Shown: positions 35,453-47,500 of the stretch, piece after piece
Position numbering within the stretch: position 1 is the stretch's first letter
Layout of the letters: each line of letters opens with the position of its first letter
Origin: Kalaharituber pfeilii
Taxonomy: Eukaryota > Ascomycota > Pezizomycetes > Pezizales > Pezizaceae
Assembly: GCA_015179045.1 (NCBI GenBank)
Contig: WHUZ01000135.1
Location: 1-64,000, forward strand
DNA: 64,000 nt
Reading direction: 5' to 3'
Made by a program: the position numbers and the translations under genes
Notes under the pieces: generated by a model
What the model saw: only the letters and a program-made list of their open reading frames with translations
Databases searched by the model: none
What the model was told of the DNA's origin: nothing

Positions 35453-35992
35453 CATCAGTAAAAAATGAGTTATGTCACAACACGGCACCTAGTGCCACAG
35501 CGCACAGTTTGTGCTCTAAGAGCTCTAAGCACCCCATATATTCCTGAACTCATTATCTTATAATAGTCGCGCTCTATACTTTCTGGCCTTCTGACTTTTA
35601 CCACTCTCGCACCCTATAAAATTAGTTTTTTACCTTAGTGCACCCCTAGTATTCCAAAACCTAGTTTTACACCCTCAGCGTACATAATACAAGTAATCCT
35701 ACTGCCGGTACTGCAATGTACTCAAGTCCTCTATTGTATCTACAATGCAAGTAATTCTGCTGCTGGTATTGCAATGTATTCAACGTGCTCAAAATATCCT
35801 TTATTTCATATGCATGCTTAACATACTTTTTTTTTTTTCTTATTTCAATACTCGTATACTACCTGATGGGCTATAGCGAGGGTCTTTATTAACGAAAGAA
35901 CAAACACTGACAAAACTAACATAACTATCAACCTAAATACATATGGTGCCCATGGGCTCCTCCATCATATGGGTAGCACCCAGTATAATCTC

Positions 35993-36245
35993 CTACTTCC
36001 GTCCCCTTTCTGACTCATACCAGACCGACTTGTACCACCATCCACTAAGCCTTACCTTCTCAATATCCATCTCTCTTCCCAGATAAATTACTACCGAACT
36101 AGTTTTCTTGCCATCCTCCTCTAGCATATTCCTCTTCCTTAGCCAGGAAATCCCCCTTATCTTCTCTAGCTGCTTGTTCACGGCTTTCAACTACTGTTTG
36201 ACCTTTCTCAAGTCCTTCCTCAATACAATACCATATATTACGATA
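35993..36245 (-). pseudogene. Best-preserved ORF1 piece 'a' (in D3)
   Basis: A 65-codon open frame (36190 down to 35993) reads W-L-R-K-R-N, then G-K-K-T-S-S-V-V-I-Y-L-G-R-E-M-D and a terminal stop after E-R-G-R-K; homology extends upstream without stops in other copies. The pattern of W-L followed by K-x-S-S-V-V and a short beta segment is what I associate with the RNA-binding domain of fungal LINE ORF1 proteins. No zinc knuckles follow: the frame ends and an AATAAA-type signal and poly(A) (poly(T) on plus at 35827-35836) come next. Confidence 0.55.
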
Positions 36246-37500
36246 CTAGCTTTCCCACTAGTATTGGCATCGGATATGATTGGTGGAGAGGTGGTGGTGG
36301 TAGGACCATTCCAAGTATTTTCCCAGTAGTGGCGATAAGCTTTTTCTTGGGTCAGAAGCTTAGCTCTTCCCTTTGGACTGTTAGTAGCAGGGTGGGAGTT
36401 TTTTGATGGCAGTGGTGCCCTAACCCCTCACAGAGCAATACCATAGAGACCCCGTGGCCCCCTGACAAAAACTGAAGCCCTCACTAAATTCAGGGCATCG
36501 TCATATATAGGATAGCATTGAGAAAGGATTTGAGAAATGTATAACAATGGCTGGTAACAGCAAATAAAGACCTAAAAAAGAATATTAGAATCCGATAGCT
36601 TAGGAAGAAGGAAACACTAATTGGAGAGGGTAAGAAGGTCAGCTCCATGGTTGTATACTTGGAGAATCATACAGACATAGACAGGGTGTGACTTGGAGGA
36701 AGATGGCTCAAGGTGAGTGAGTCTGAAGCCGAGAGAGGACAAAGATAGGCATGACTGCTGGTCGCATCCCCTACAGCATGGTGAGAACTGTGGGCACTAT
36801 ATATTTAAGTTTTAGTTTAGTCTTCTTTTTTTCTAATAAACCCTCACCATAGCCTATAGGGTGGCATGCGAGTATTGATATTAAAAAAAAAAAAAAATAG
36901 CTATAGACGATGCGATCTTTTTAGCCTCCTGATTGCTGAGTTAGCACTTGATCTTGTATGTTCAGTTGGAAGTTGGAGCCTTCCCCTTTCTTTTCTTCAT
37001 GCTGGAGTCGGCTGGTATCTGTAGCGGTGGTAGTGGTGGTGGTAGTAATAGTAGTACTAGACTCAATCGCTCCGTGTGAACTGCCATCATTGGGCTGAAC
37101 CCCAATCCCTTGCTTGGGCGCTGGAAATATTCTCCTTGCCAGTTGTTATCTTCTCATCATGCCAAGAAACCATAGAGTGGCTGTAGCTCCATGGTTTCTT
37201 AGCATAGATGCTATACATTTTATGCTATAGCTACTCCATGGTTTCTTAGTATAGGTGCTATATACTTCATTATGTTTTTTTTTTTTTTTTTTTTTTTTAT
37301 CACAGAACCCTGCTTGCAGCACCAAGCCATGGCTAGTATTTCATGATGTTGAAAGAGACTCGCCAATGAGTCATTATAACTATGATATTGACCTTATTCT
37401 GCTATTCTTGTATCATCGATTGGGCCTTATAGTAAGTGTCAGATTCAGCTTACATTTATACATCTCATGATATTGAAAGGAACCCATCATACATATGAAC

Positions 37501-38029
37501 TTAGGTCGGCGGGGTGTGGGACAGTGCTACAATATAAAGCAGAAGTACTTACAGAGTTAGGTTAGAGACAGAAAGTGAGAGAGAAGAGAGCGGAGGAGAG
37601 AAACAGGCTAGGCATAATATATAGACTACTAGAGAAGGCGGAGAGAGAGATAAGATGATTAGCTAGCCTGCTGGAGGGGAAGGGGCTGAAGGTATGGAGG
37701 TGGAAAATAGGGGAGGGGGATGGTCTGGAGTGCAGATGGTGCGGGGAAAGTGAGGAGATGACTAATCATTTAATAATAGAGTGTCGGATATGGAAAAGGA
37801 GATGGCCGAGGGGGGAGGAGCATATAAGATGTCCGCCGAAGATAGAGGAGAGGGAGAAAAATCATATAGAAGTATTGTTGGAGATCTTGAGGGAGTAGGC
37901 CTGGAAAAGAAGGGGGGAAGAGAGAAAGCGAGGATAACTAACCTGTAGTTACTGTCTAGCTTAGCTATAAAATCACCATAGCCCTTAGTGTGGCAAGCGA
38001 TGAATAATATAAAAAAAAAAAAAAAAAAA
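37501..38029 (+). mobile_element. 5'-truncated Tad-type LINE 3' end with poly(A)
   Basis: One frame gives C-R-W-C-G-E at about 37729-37746 and H-L-I-I-E-C about 20 codons later, a C-x2-C...H-x4-C zinc knuckle as found at the C terminus of fungal LINE ORF2 proteins. Then comes a short 3' UTR with CCATAGCCCTTAG and a poly(A) tract (38011-38029). Flanks ATACATATGAAC (37489-37500) and ATATATATGAAT (about 38028-38039) are a 12-bp target duplication differing by C/T only, typical of target-primed insertion. Confidence 0.8.
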
Positions 38030-39856
38030 TATATATGAATTATATACATTATTCTTACAGCCTCCATACACCAAGCCACGACTAATAGAAAGCTATGACT
38101 GCTGCCTCGCAGGGGAAATTCACACTGTTGGGTATTTTAGAATAAGAATTAGATCAAAAGACTCAGCTCACTAAGTGCTTTCGATCTATATAGATTTCAG
38201 CAGGGGGGACATTGTGGTTGTGGAGTCGCTTCCAAACGTTCATCCTGAGGTAGTTGTTGTTAGTAGTACTCAACATACTCAATATACTTAATATGCCCAA
38301 TATGTCCTACATCTCATATACATATACTCAACATACTTACTATGCTCAATATGCCTATATCTCATTCGCGTATGCAACATGCCCAATAATATGTTGTACA
38401 CCTTATGTGTTGAATATCTCATGTATGCATACTCAACATATGTCCAATATACCCTCCATCTCATATGAGCACTCAATGTACTCAATATGCTTAATACACT
38501 CACTATGCTTATGTACACGCAATATGTTCAATATTTCGTATACATGCTCAATGTGCTCAACATGTTCAATGTGTCTAATATGTCCTACATCTCATGTATG
38601 CACTCAATGTACTTAACATACTTAACATGCTCAACATGCTCAATATGTTCTACAATTCCATATCTCATACATGCACTCAAGATGGTCTATTAACTCGATT
38701 AGGCAGTATCGCAGCATACCTAAACTACCCTAGTTAGTATATTACGAAATTGGGATCAAGTTTATAGTATTGAAAAGAAGTGGAGTCTCCTACGCACTAG
38801 CTTGCTTTTAGGTTGCTTGGGCTCTCCATTAGGTTACTGAATTGAATGTTGTGAAGGTCGCTTAGGCCCCTATTAGGTCTCGTAAAGGTTGCTAAATTCA
38901 GTACTGATGGGTCACTCAGGCCATTTCAGCTTAAGCTTCTGGGCGAGTCTCTTAGGTCTCCCATGAGTTACTGAATTGAGTAATAGTAAGGTCGCTTGAG
39001 CCTCCATTAGGTCTCGGATAGGTTGCTAAATTCAGTGCTGATGAGGATACTTAGGCCATTTCATCTGCTCACTGTAATCTCATAGGCTGGCTAGGATAGC
39101 TCATAATAGAAACCAGACTACTACAATGGCATAATACAACTACACTAGGTATAGTACGAGTTGCTAATCAATCTAGGTCCAGCTAGCATATTGGCACTAT
39201 GAGAATTGCTCCTACTTGCATATTGAATTCTAGAGTCAATTTAGGAGTCAATTTAGGGCTCAATTCCAGAGTCAATTCAGGAGTCTATTCAGGAGTCAAT
39301 TTTTATGGAAAGTGCTTCTTCATTCTTCTTCGTACTTCATCATCCTTCTTCATACTTCTTCGTACTTCTTCGTACTTCATTGTTCTTCTTCATGCTTGTT
39401 TGTTCTGCTTCGTCTTCTTCATCCTTCACATAACCTACTCACATATCGCACAACTTACTCACATATGTTAACAGGTCTCACTCGACAGCATGAAATGCTA
39501 CATAATAAGCTCTATTAACTGGTATACTAGACCCCTTTTAATGCTGCAAGATGTGTGAACATGAGCTTAACTTTACAGGTACTGCAGGACCCAGTATAAG
39601 ATGTGGCAATATGAGCTGGATTTACAGGTATAGCGGGTCCCTTGCAAAGTTGTGAGATTTGTGAGCAGAAGCTCAAACTGATATTGATATATACTGCAGA
39701 GCCCTTTTGACAGCACGAGAATGGCAGGAAGAGTTCAATTTCAGAGGTATGGTAGGCCTTTGTCTACGGCATGATATATAGTAGCATGAGATTAATACGA
39801 TACTATAGGGCCCTTCTGCCAGCACAAGATGTTGCAAAATCAGCTCAATTTACAGG

Positions 39857-40256
39857 TTGTAATGAATAGGTCTGGGTCAGGGTACAGGATCTGGGTACAG
39901 GGTAGGCGGCAGGCACCGAGACGAGGTTATGGTAGAGGTAGAGGCAGAGGTGGTCGGGACTATGAGATATTGAGATATAGATGTATTAAAAGACTAGATA
40001 CACAACTTAGGTAGAAAATAAGTTGTTGCATGGAGAAGCAAGAGGGAGGAGGGAGAAGGGCCTCTTTATAGAAAACCCTTGGTGGAAAATACAGGTAACA
40101 AGTAAACAAGCAAACAAGCAAACAAACGAAGTACATGGAAAACCAAGAAGCAACTAGAAGTTCATGGAAAATAAAAGAAATGATAGGAAGTACATGTGTG
40201 ACCAAGGAATAACTGGAAGCAGGAAGAAGCATTAAGAATATCTGGGAATAAGCTCT
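39857..40256. other. Orphan 400-bp segment, possibly an LTR fragment
   Basis: Starts TGTAATGAATAGGTCTGGG and is less mutated than its neighbours. It contains GGTAGAGGTAGAGGCAGAGG and an AACAAGCAAACAAGCAAAC run and a CTTTATAGAAAACCC TATA-like stretch. It occurs once in the window. The TG start and the position between a D element and E2 suggest an LTR piece of another family, but no end or partner repeat is visible. Confidence 0.35.
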
Positions 40257-40779
40257 AGAAGATGTACATGTCGATGTCTATATGGATCATCACCAAGCGG
40301 AAGCTTACCTCCCAGCAAGCAAACTAGTACATAAAGATGTGCGAGCTGGACTTTACTAGCATCTATTGCAAGAGAGTGATAACGGGAAAGCCGACACCAT
40401 ATCGTATCGATCCAGTAATGAACTGGCAGATCCGGAAATCCAGCTCTTAAAAGATGGGCAACTACTCACCAACGGTGACCCCATTGAGGAAGACCCAGAG
40501 GTCATGAGCCACTGGAGGGGTGCATCGCACCCAAGAAGTGATATCAAGGAACCTCTACCAGAATAGATAGAGAGAAGCTACGTAAACATACGTCGCCAAA
40601 AGGCAAAAGCTAACCGACATGCTTACCGAACCCAATACCAATGCCAAACTGGAGTTAGATCTATTGCTCGGTTCAGTGCCTCACTAGAATAATTCACTAG
40701 CCCGAAAATGGCTCATAGGCCTAGCCAGCCTATGTGAGTGAAAGGTATATAGCATCGACTAAATACAGACACATGGCTC

Positions 40780-41083
40780 CGACCGCATCGGCACTGACCG
40801 TATCGGCACTGACTGCATCGGCACTGACTGCATCGGTACTGACCGCATCAGCACCAACTACATCGGCACTGACTGCATCGGCACTGACCATATCAGCACT
40901 GACCACATCGGCACTGACCACATCAGCACTAACCACATCGGCACTGACTGTATCAGTACTGACCGCATCGGCACCTACCATATCGGCACTGACCGTATCG
41001 GCACTGACCGCATCAGCACCAACCACATCAGTACTGACTGCATCGGCACTGACCACATCAGCACCGACTGTATCGGCACCGAC
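40780..41083. repeat. 15-bp minisatellite (CATCGGCACTGACCG), about 20 copies
   Basis: A regular 15-bp array inside the E2 pol linker. Because 15 is a multiple of 3 it is open on both strands (plus 40734-41138, Ser-Ala-Leu-Thr repeats; minus 40730-41230, Ser-Ala-Asp-Val repeats). E1 has only one or two degenerate units at 16530-16590, so the array expanded in E2 or was lost in E1. Confidence 0.95.
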
Positions 41084-41334
41084 CATATACACATGCGGCA
41101 CTGACCGCATACAGGTATATGGCACCGACCATATATAGGTTATAAGTCCGGAAGTAATCCGGTATGCTAAGGGTCCAAACTGGACAATATATGGTGCTAT
41201 ACCCTGATGAACCAAGTGAACAGGTACCATGGCACTTGAGTGAAATATGTGACAGGAATTCTAGCATACTCAAGTGAGGGGTAGTAGCTACACGGGCTGG
41301 GACAGCAATTAGCAAATACTACTAGTGCTAAAGG

Positions 41335-41735
41335 CTATGGATTTCGTCAGAGAACTACTGGAACTGGGGGGCAACAATGCGATCCTCATCATTATGAACC
41401 GTATTACTAAGATCTAGTGATACGTACCGACCAAAACAATCTGTACCTTTACAGATATCACCTCTGCATGCTGAAAGGAAATTAACCAGCAGCCCAACAT
41501 CAAACTCCGGCTATCTATATCCTACCATTCACAAACTGATGCACTGTCAGAGCAAGCGATACAAACTCTCAAGTAGTACCTACGTATCTTCTATCAGGAT
41601 AGATAAAACCACTGAGCTACTTGGCTACCATGAGCCGAGTATGCATACAATACTTCGATAACGTCTACCCATGGCTACATACTCTCGAAAGCCTATACGG
41701 ATTCAACCCAAAACACTACACATCTCGGATGACCA
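41335..41735 (+). pseudogene. E2 integrase relic
   Basis: Begins M-D-F-V-R-E-L-L-E-L near 41337, then S-Y-S-Q-T-D-like and W-A-T-W-L-P-x-A-E-Y-A-Y-N-T blocks (around 41517-41653), collinear with E1 16880-17300. The catalytic centre is broken by stops and a deletion around 41465 relative to E1. Confidence 0.75.
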
Positions 41736-41859
41736 CATACTCGTCTCACTGGGAGCAGAGGACTGGCTAATCGGGAAACAACCAAGCTTGAACTGCCTCA
41801 AGGTATGTGACCGCATAGCCATTCATGTTAGCCTCCGAGAACATGTCAACATAGACCTT

Positions 41860-42069
41860 GACGATGACGAACAAGAGCTCTACTATGATGTTACTACATC
41901 GTCAACAGCCACAAGATTCGGGGCCAGCTTAAATACCGAATGCATTGGTAAGGGTACTATGAAGATGACGATACTTGAGGAGCCTATTGGCAACCTACAA
42001 TGCTCATTGGAATCCATCAAAGAATTCCATGATAAGCACCCACGAAAGCCTAAAGACATGAGTCTATGA
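41860..42069 (+). pseudogene. E2 chromodomain tail
   Basis: The frame 41671-42069 ends E-E-P-I-G-N-L-Q-C-S-L-E-S-I-K-E-F-H and K-H-P-R-K-P-K-D, matching the E1 and A1 C termini, and stops at TGA 42067-42069. The W-x-G-Y chromodomain core lies in another frame, as in E1. Confidence 0.78.
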
Positions 42070-42403
42070 GGTAGTGCAACCAACGTACTAATAATGGGCA
42101 TTATTTGGGAATGAGGTCTAGCTACGTAGGCTAGAATCTCATATAGGTGTTATACCTTCCACGCTGTCATAGGTTTCCCACAGGGTTTTACCAGAGAAGT
42201 GGTTTAATGGCTAACACTGAACGATATGAGTGCAGGACACACCAGTCTTACCATCGGCCATTATATTTACAATAAATACCAGTACTCAGCACATAGGGTA
42301 CGCTGACACTCTTAGCTATACAAAATATATACTGACCCAACTGAGTAGGTCTCGGATCGTTTCGAAGCTTTTTGGGGCAAAAAAGCTCTAAAACGGGGGG
42401 TGA

Positions 42404-42901
42404 TGTTACGGCTAAGGCAAGACTTATGGGATACTGTCCCGAGAAGCACTGCCAGTTCCATATAAGCTGTGTGCTAAAGATGTAGCTGATCACTACTAGG
42501 CAATGCATAGAACACTTTGGGCCTGAGAAATGGCGGTTGCGTACAGAAGTATGTGTCAAGCAATAAGTCATACAGACTAGCAACTGCACATAGTTTATAA
42601 AGTAATATACGTACATGCATTAGGTGCTACTGACCTTCCTAATGCATGTTTCTACTACGTCTCCTTATCTACATGTCTTATCTATATTCATTATGTCATT
42701 GTCATATCATGTTGATAGCTTGGAAGTCTATATAAATGGGCTGAATAGATAGCTAGAAGAAATCAAGACACTAGCGGTGTTCTAAGTTGAACTCTCACTT
42801 CATGCTCTTGCATAACCTTTTGCCATCCGCTTCGCTGCCTTTGTGAATCCCGGAGTCGCCCCAGTGCCACTCTCGTGAGTCCAGCGATGCCTACGCTAAC
42901 A
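42404..42901 (+). repeat. E2 3' LTR (498 bp)
   Basis: TGTTACGGCTAAGGCAAG at the start, CTACGCTAACA at the end. It is followed directly by D-family array sequence beginning GAGGC, which may be one copy of the 5-bp target duplication. Confidence 0.93.
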
Positions 42902-43131
42902 GAGGCCTATTAGGTCGCTTGTATTACCAACAAGGCCTATTGAGTCAACTGCGTCCTTGAGGAGTCATTCAGTAGAGTACGCTCTGCCCGTTGGGGACGC
43001 AGTAGCATGATCTCATGAGTTTGTAATATACTGAGCTGGAGTAGCATGTTGTGGAGTCGAGTTTATACTCCAGCGCTCCAGCATTGTGGCACTCATAGTA
43101 CTGAGGGTATAAACTTCTTTTCTTCCTGATG
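42902..43131 (+). mobile_element. Detached 3' tail of a D element
   Basis: Matches the last 230 bp of D (AGGCCTATTAGG units to CTTCCTGATG). Between the D3 break (39856) and this tail about 0.9 kb of the D sequence is missing, so E2 is not simply inserted in D3. The base pair after the end is CC, unlike the TT before D3. Confidence 0.8.
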
Positions 43132-44340
43132 CCTATACCAGTCTAGAATCATTACTACCAAGTCGTCGATATGTGATAGTACTTCTACCTCTGCTCCCAT
43201 TACCACCTCCCTTAGTCTTCTCTCTATCTTCTCAATGGTAGGAGCTATGAAGATTAGGAAGATCACCAGTGATAGTAGTAATCTTTGTCGAACCCCTACA
43301 TTCTACCTGCCCCTCTCTTTCTCATCGCCATCCCAACACACTCCGAACTTCCTGCCTCCTATAAACTCCTCTAGCTACCTCCACTTCTTTCTCACCCTCT
43401 TGCTCCCTCTTTTCTCAATCCTTCCCAGGACTACCTCCTTCCTTATGATGTTAAAGCCTTCTTCTCTGCCATTAGCTACGCTGCTCTTCCCCCCTGTGCA
43501 GGCACCTCTGCACCTTTGTTACTACCCTCGCCATTATCTGAATCGCATTTCTCCTCTTGCATGCTCCTAGCTGAAGCCTGTGGAAGAGTCAGTCTTCTTT
43601 CTGCAGCCTGCTAGCCATGACTTTTTTCCTGATCTTCCTAATACAATTAATCAGATTAATTGGCCTCCACGTTTTCACCATCTTGATGTCCTTTCCTAGC
43701 TTCAGTATCATAATGATCCTCATCTCGCTCCACTCCACCAGGGTTCTGTTCTAGAACCAGTTTTCGGCAATCTACCTCACTAACTTATCGCCTATGAGAG
43801 TCTTCAGGGTAGCTTTGATCAATCGGTATCTGATTCCATCAGGTCCTAGTACTGAATTGTTTTTGGTGCCCTACAACACAGCCCTTACTTCTTCTTCCAC
43901 CCTCTCCCTCTCCCTCTCGTCCCCCTCCCCCTCTGCTTCCCTCTCTATCTCCTCCTCCCCCACCTCCTCCTTCCCTGTCTCTGTCTCCCCCTCTTCCTTC
44001 CATGCAAAATTTCTCTCCACCAGCATCCTTACCTTCTCTCCATCCCCCTCCAACTCCCTCTCCTCCTTATTTTTCAACCTTCCCATCCTCTCGTTTGCTC
44101 CAAAAAGGTCTTTTGCCACCCTTACCACCCTTTACAGGTCACTATACCCTTCCTCTTCCATGAACTCTCTCTAGCACTTCTTCTTCTCTTCCCAGATCTT
44201 CCACTTCATCCTTTTTACTGCTACCTTCTACCCCCTTATCACTATTATAAACTATAGAGCAAAGTGTATATCAAGAGCTTTCAAGAAGTTGTCTGTCAAT
44301 TACCAGATGTCTCAACATGCAAAGCTAACTATTTAGTACT
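43132..44340 (-). pseudogene. G: Tad-type LINE ORF2 reverse transcriptase fragment
   Basis: The minus strand reads L-G-P-D-G-I-R-Y-R-L-I-K (about 43850-43805), W-S-E-M-R-I-I-M-I-L-K (about 43735-43700), K-T-W-R-P-I-N-L-I-N-C-I (about 43675-43640) and, after a frameshift, H-I-D-D-L-V-V (about 43180-43160), which corresponds to the catalytic DD box. This order is that of LINE reverse transcriptases. A Glu/Arg-rich linker (minus frame 44128-43871, 85 codons) precedes the domain. Stops and frameshifts inactivate it. The plus-strand open frames here are antisense. Confidence 0.85.
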
Positions 44341-44550
44341 ATGACACAGTACGAAAGTATATATATGTCAGGATGCTAAAGATAATTCATGAAGTATTAG
44401 GATATCAGAGATAATTCATGAGGCATCTGGATGCCAGACATAATTCGTAAGGCGTCGGAATACACTAATGTATGAGATATATCCAATGGTCATGATGCTG
44501 TGCCCGCATGTCAGGATGTATTTTCATTGTTGCTAATGGATGATGATAAG
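44341..44550. other. Unassigned stretch with three 30-bp-type repeats
   Basis: Continues G past the point where the second LINE copy is cut by A5. Three units of GGATGYYARAGATAATTCATG lie at about 44380-44455. No coding motif recognised. It ends with AG, one half of the D4 target duplication. Confidence 0.45.
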
Positions 44551-47500
44551 CATTAGGAAGAAAGGAAGTTTGCGCCCTCAGCATTACCAGCACCATAACG
44601 CTGTGGCACTGGGGCACAAACTCGTCTCTACAATACTCTATGCCGGCTCCGCGTATCATAAATATATGAGTTTATACTACTGTGTCCCCAATGTGCAGGG
44701 CACAGTTGACCTAATAGGCCTTATTGATAACGCAGGTGACTTAATAGGCCTCTTTATAACGCCGGTCACCTGGTGAGTCTTGTTGATAATGCTAGTTACC
44801 TGGTGAGTCTTGTTGATAATACAGGTAACCTAATAGGCCTCTTTATAATGCTGGTCACCTGGTGAGTCTTGTTGATAATGCTAGTCACCTGATAAGTATT
44901 GTTGATAATGCAGATTACCTAGTAAGTCTCGCTGGTAATGCATGTAAGCTGGTAGATGTCATTGAGCATGCTATTGACATGATTGGGCTTGTTGAGGGCA
45001 CACTGTGACTGTAGTACTACGTTGTCAATTCTATTTACACATTTTCAGGTATTCTCAATTCGGTATATAGAATTATTTATTTATTTTTAGCCATTGCAAT
45101 AGATACAGGTACTCTTTCACTACCTCTCTATACCATACCGCTCCACTACTCTAACGCATGCTTGTAGATTGAGCCTTCCATATCTGGCACTTCAGAGATA
45201 GGCCTGCTATAGCTGTTAAATTAAACTCATTCTGCCATTCTCGTACCATTGTAAGAGCCTTACAGTAGCTGTCAGATTCAGCTCTAGTTCACATATGTTG
45301 CAACATTGAAAGGGATCCAACATACCTATAAAATTGACCTCCTTCTGCCATTGTGGCATTGTTAATTACGCCCTATATACGTGTCAGATTCAGCTCATAT
45401 TCACACATCTCACGATGTTGAAAGGGACTCGCCATACCTATGAAATTGTACTCATCATGCCATTCTCGTACCATTCAAAAGGTACTATGGTACCTGTCAA
45501 ATTCAGCTCATGTTCACATATCTCATGACGTTGAAAGGGACCCACCATACCTATGTACTGAGCTCTTATTGTCATACTCATATATCTTGTGATATTGAAA
45601 GGGACCTACCATATCTATAACATTGACCTCATTCTGCCATTCTCGTATTGTCAATTTAGCCCTACGGTAAGTATCAGATTTAGCTCATGTTCATACATCT
45701 CGACGTTAACAAGGACCTACCATACCTGTAAATTGAGCTGATTTTGCAACATCTTGTGCTGGTGGAAGAGCCCTATAGTATCATATTAATCTCATGCTGC
45801 TATATATTATGCTGTAGATGAAGACCTACCATACCTGTGAAATTGAACTCTTTCTACTATACTCGTACTATCAAAAGGGCCCTGCAGTATATGTCAATAT
45901 CAGTTTGAGCTACTGCTAACAAATCTTATGACTCTGAACTGGACCCCCCATACCTGTAAATTCAGCTCATATTGCCATATCTCACATCAGGCCCTGAGGT
46001 ACCTGTGAAGTTAAGCTCATGTTCACACATCTCGTGACGTTGAAAGGGGCCTACCATACTAGTTAATAGAGTTCATTATGCAGTATTTTATACTATCAAG
46101 TGAGACCTGTTAACATATGTGAGTAAGAAGGATGAAGAAGTATGAAGAAGGATGACAAAGTATGAAGAAGGATAAAGAAGCACCATCAAAAGTGACTCCT
46201 AAATGGATTTCTGAATTGACTCCTGAATTAAATCTGGAATTGACTCCTGAATTGACTCTGAAATTGACTCCTGAATTGACTCTGAAATTGACTCCTGAAT
46301 CGACTCCTAAATTGACTCCTAAATTGACTTCTAAATTCAATGTCTAAGTAGGGGCAATTCTTATAGTATTAATATGCCAGCTGGAACTAGATTGATCAGC
46401 AACTCGTGCTATGGCTAGTCTGGTTGTATCAGCTACGTTGGTAGCCTAGTTGCTATTGGGAGCTATCCTAGCCGGCCTGTAGGATTACAGCAGGCAGCTG
46501 AAATAGTCTGAGCAACCTCATCAGCACCAAATTTATCAACCTATCTGAAACCCAATGGGGGCCCAAGCGACCTCACTAGCACTCAATTCAGTAACCTAAG
46601 GGACCTGCCTGGAAGTTTAAGGTGAAATGACCTGAGAGACCTTATCAGCACCGAATTTAGCAACCTATATGATATATAATGGGGCCCAAGCTACCTCACT
46701 AGTGCTCAATTCAGTAACTTAACAGAGAGCCTAAGCAATCTGGAAGCAAGCCAGTACATAATAAGCTCTGCTCCTTTTCAATACTGGAAACCTGATTCCA
46801 ATTCTATAATGTACTAACCAGGGCAGTTTAGGCATACTGCGATATTTCCTAATCGAGTTAATAGACTATCTTGGTCGCATGCATGAGATATGGAATTGTA
46901 GAACACATTAAGCATATTGAGCATGTTAAACATGTTGAGCACATTGAGTGTACACATGAGATATAGGGTATACTATATTAGGCACATTAAGTATGTTGAG
47001 CATGTTGAGCGCATACATGAAATATTGAACATATTGTGTGCATACAAGCATAGTGAGTATATTAAACATATTGAGAATATTGAGTACTCATATAAGATGG
47101 AGGGCATATTGGGCACATATTAAGTACACATACATGAGATATATAATATATAAGGTGTACAACACATTATTGGGCATGTTGCGTACGCTCATGAGATGTA
47201 GGCATATTGAGTATAGTAAGTATGTTGAGTGTGTGTATATGAGATGTAGGACATATTGGGCACATTAAGCAGGTTGAGCACTACTGACAACAACCACCTC
47301 AGGATGAGCATTTGGAAGCGACTCCACAACCACAATATCCTTCCCGCTGAAATCTATATAGATTGAAAGTACTCAGTAAGCCAAGTCCTTTGATCTAATT
47401 CTTATTCTCAAATACCTGACAGTGTGAATTTCCTTTGCAGGGCAGCAGTTGTAGCTTCCTATCGGTCGTGGCTAGGTGTGTGGAGGCTGTAAGGACAATG

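Larger units (their letters stand above)
35453..39856 (+). mobile_element. D3: D element with a LINE insertion, 3' end missing
   Basis: Starts CATCAGTAAAAAATGAG. Collinear with D0 through pieces a (35993-36245 minus), b (36490-36750) and c (36898-37085 minus), the hairpin, poly(T), the minisatellite 38265-38665 and the 3' arrays up to AATTTACAGGT, where unrelated sequence begins. A LINE 3' end lies at 37501-38029. The expected right TSD (TT) is not recovered. Confidence 0.85.
40257..42901 (+). mobile_element. E2: 5'-truncated family E chromovirus
   Basis: Collinear with E1 from about 16005 to the 3' LTR end. It contains the RNase H end (V-D-V-Y-M-D-H-H near 40268-40295), a long linker frame 40366-40566, an expanded 15-bp minisatellite, an integrase relic (41335-41735), a chromodomain tail (41860-42069), a purine tract (AAACGGGGGGTGA) and the LTR 42404-42901. 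Gag, RT and the 5' LTR are missing. Confidence 0.88.

Noticed and set aside
40730..41230. 166-codon minus-strand frame and 134-codon plus-strand frame
   Set aside because: Both are the 15-bp minisatellite read in frame; E1 has no counterpart and the array lies in pol linker sequence.
43794..44174. 126-codon Ser/Pro/Phe-rich plus-strand frame
   Set aside because: Antisense of the Glu/Arg-rich linker of the LINE ORF2 fragment G; motifs are on the minus strand.
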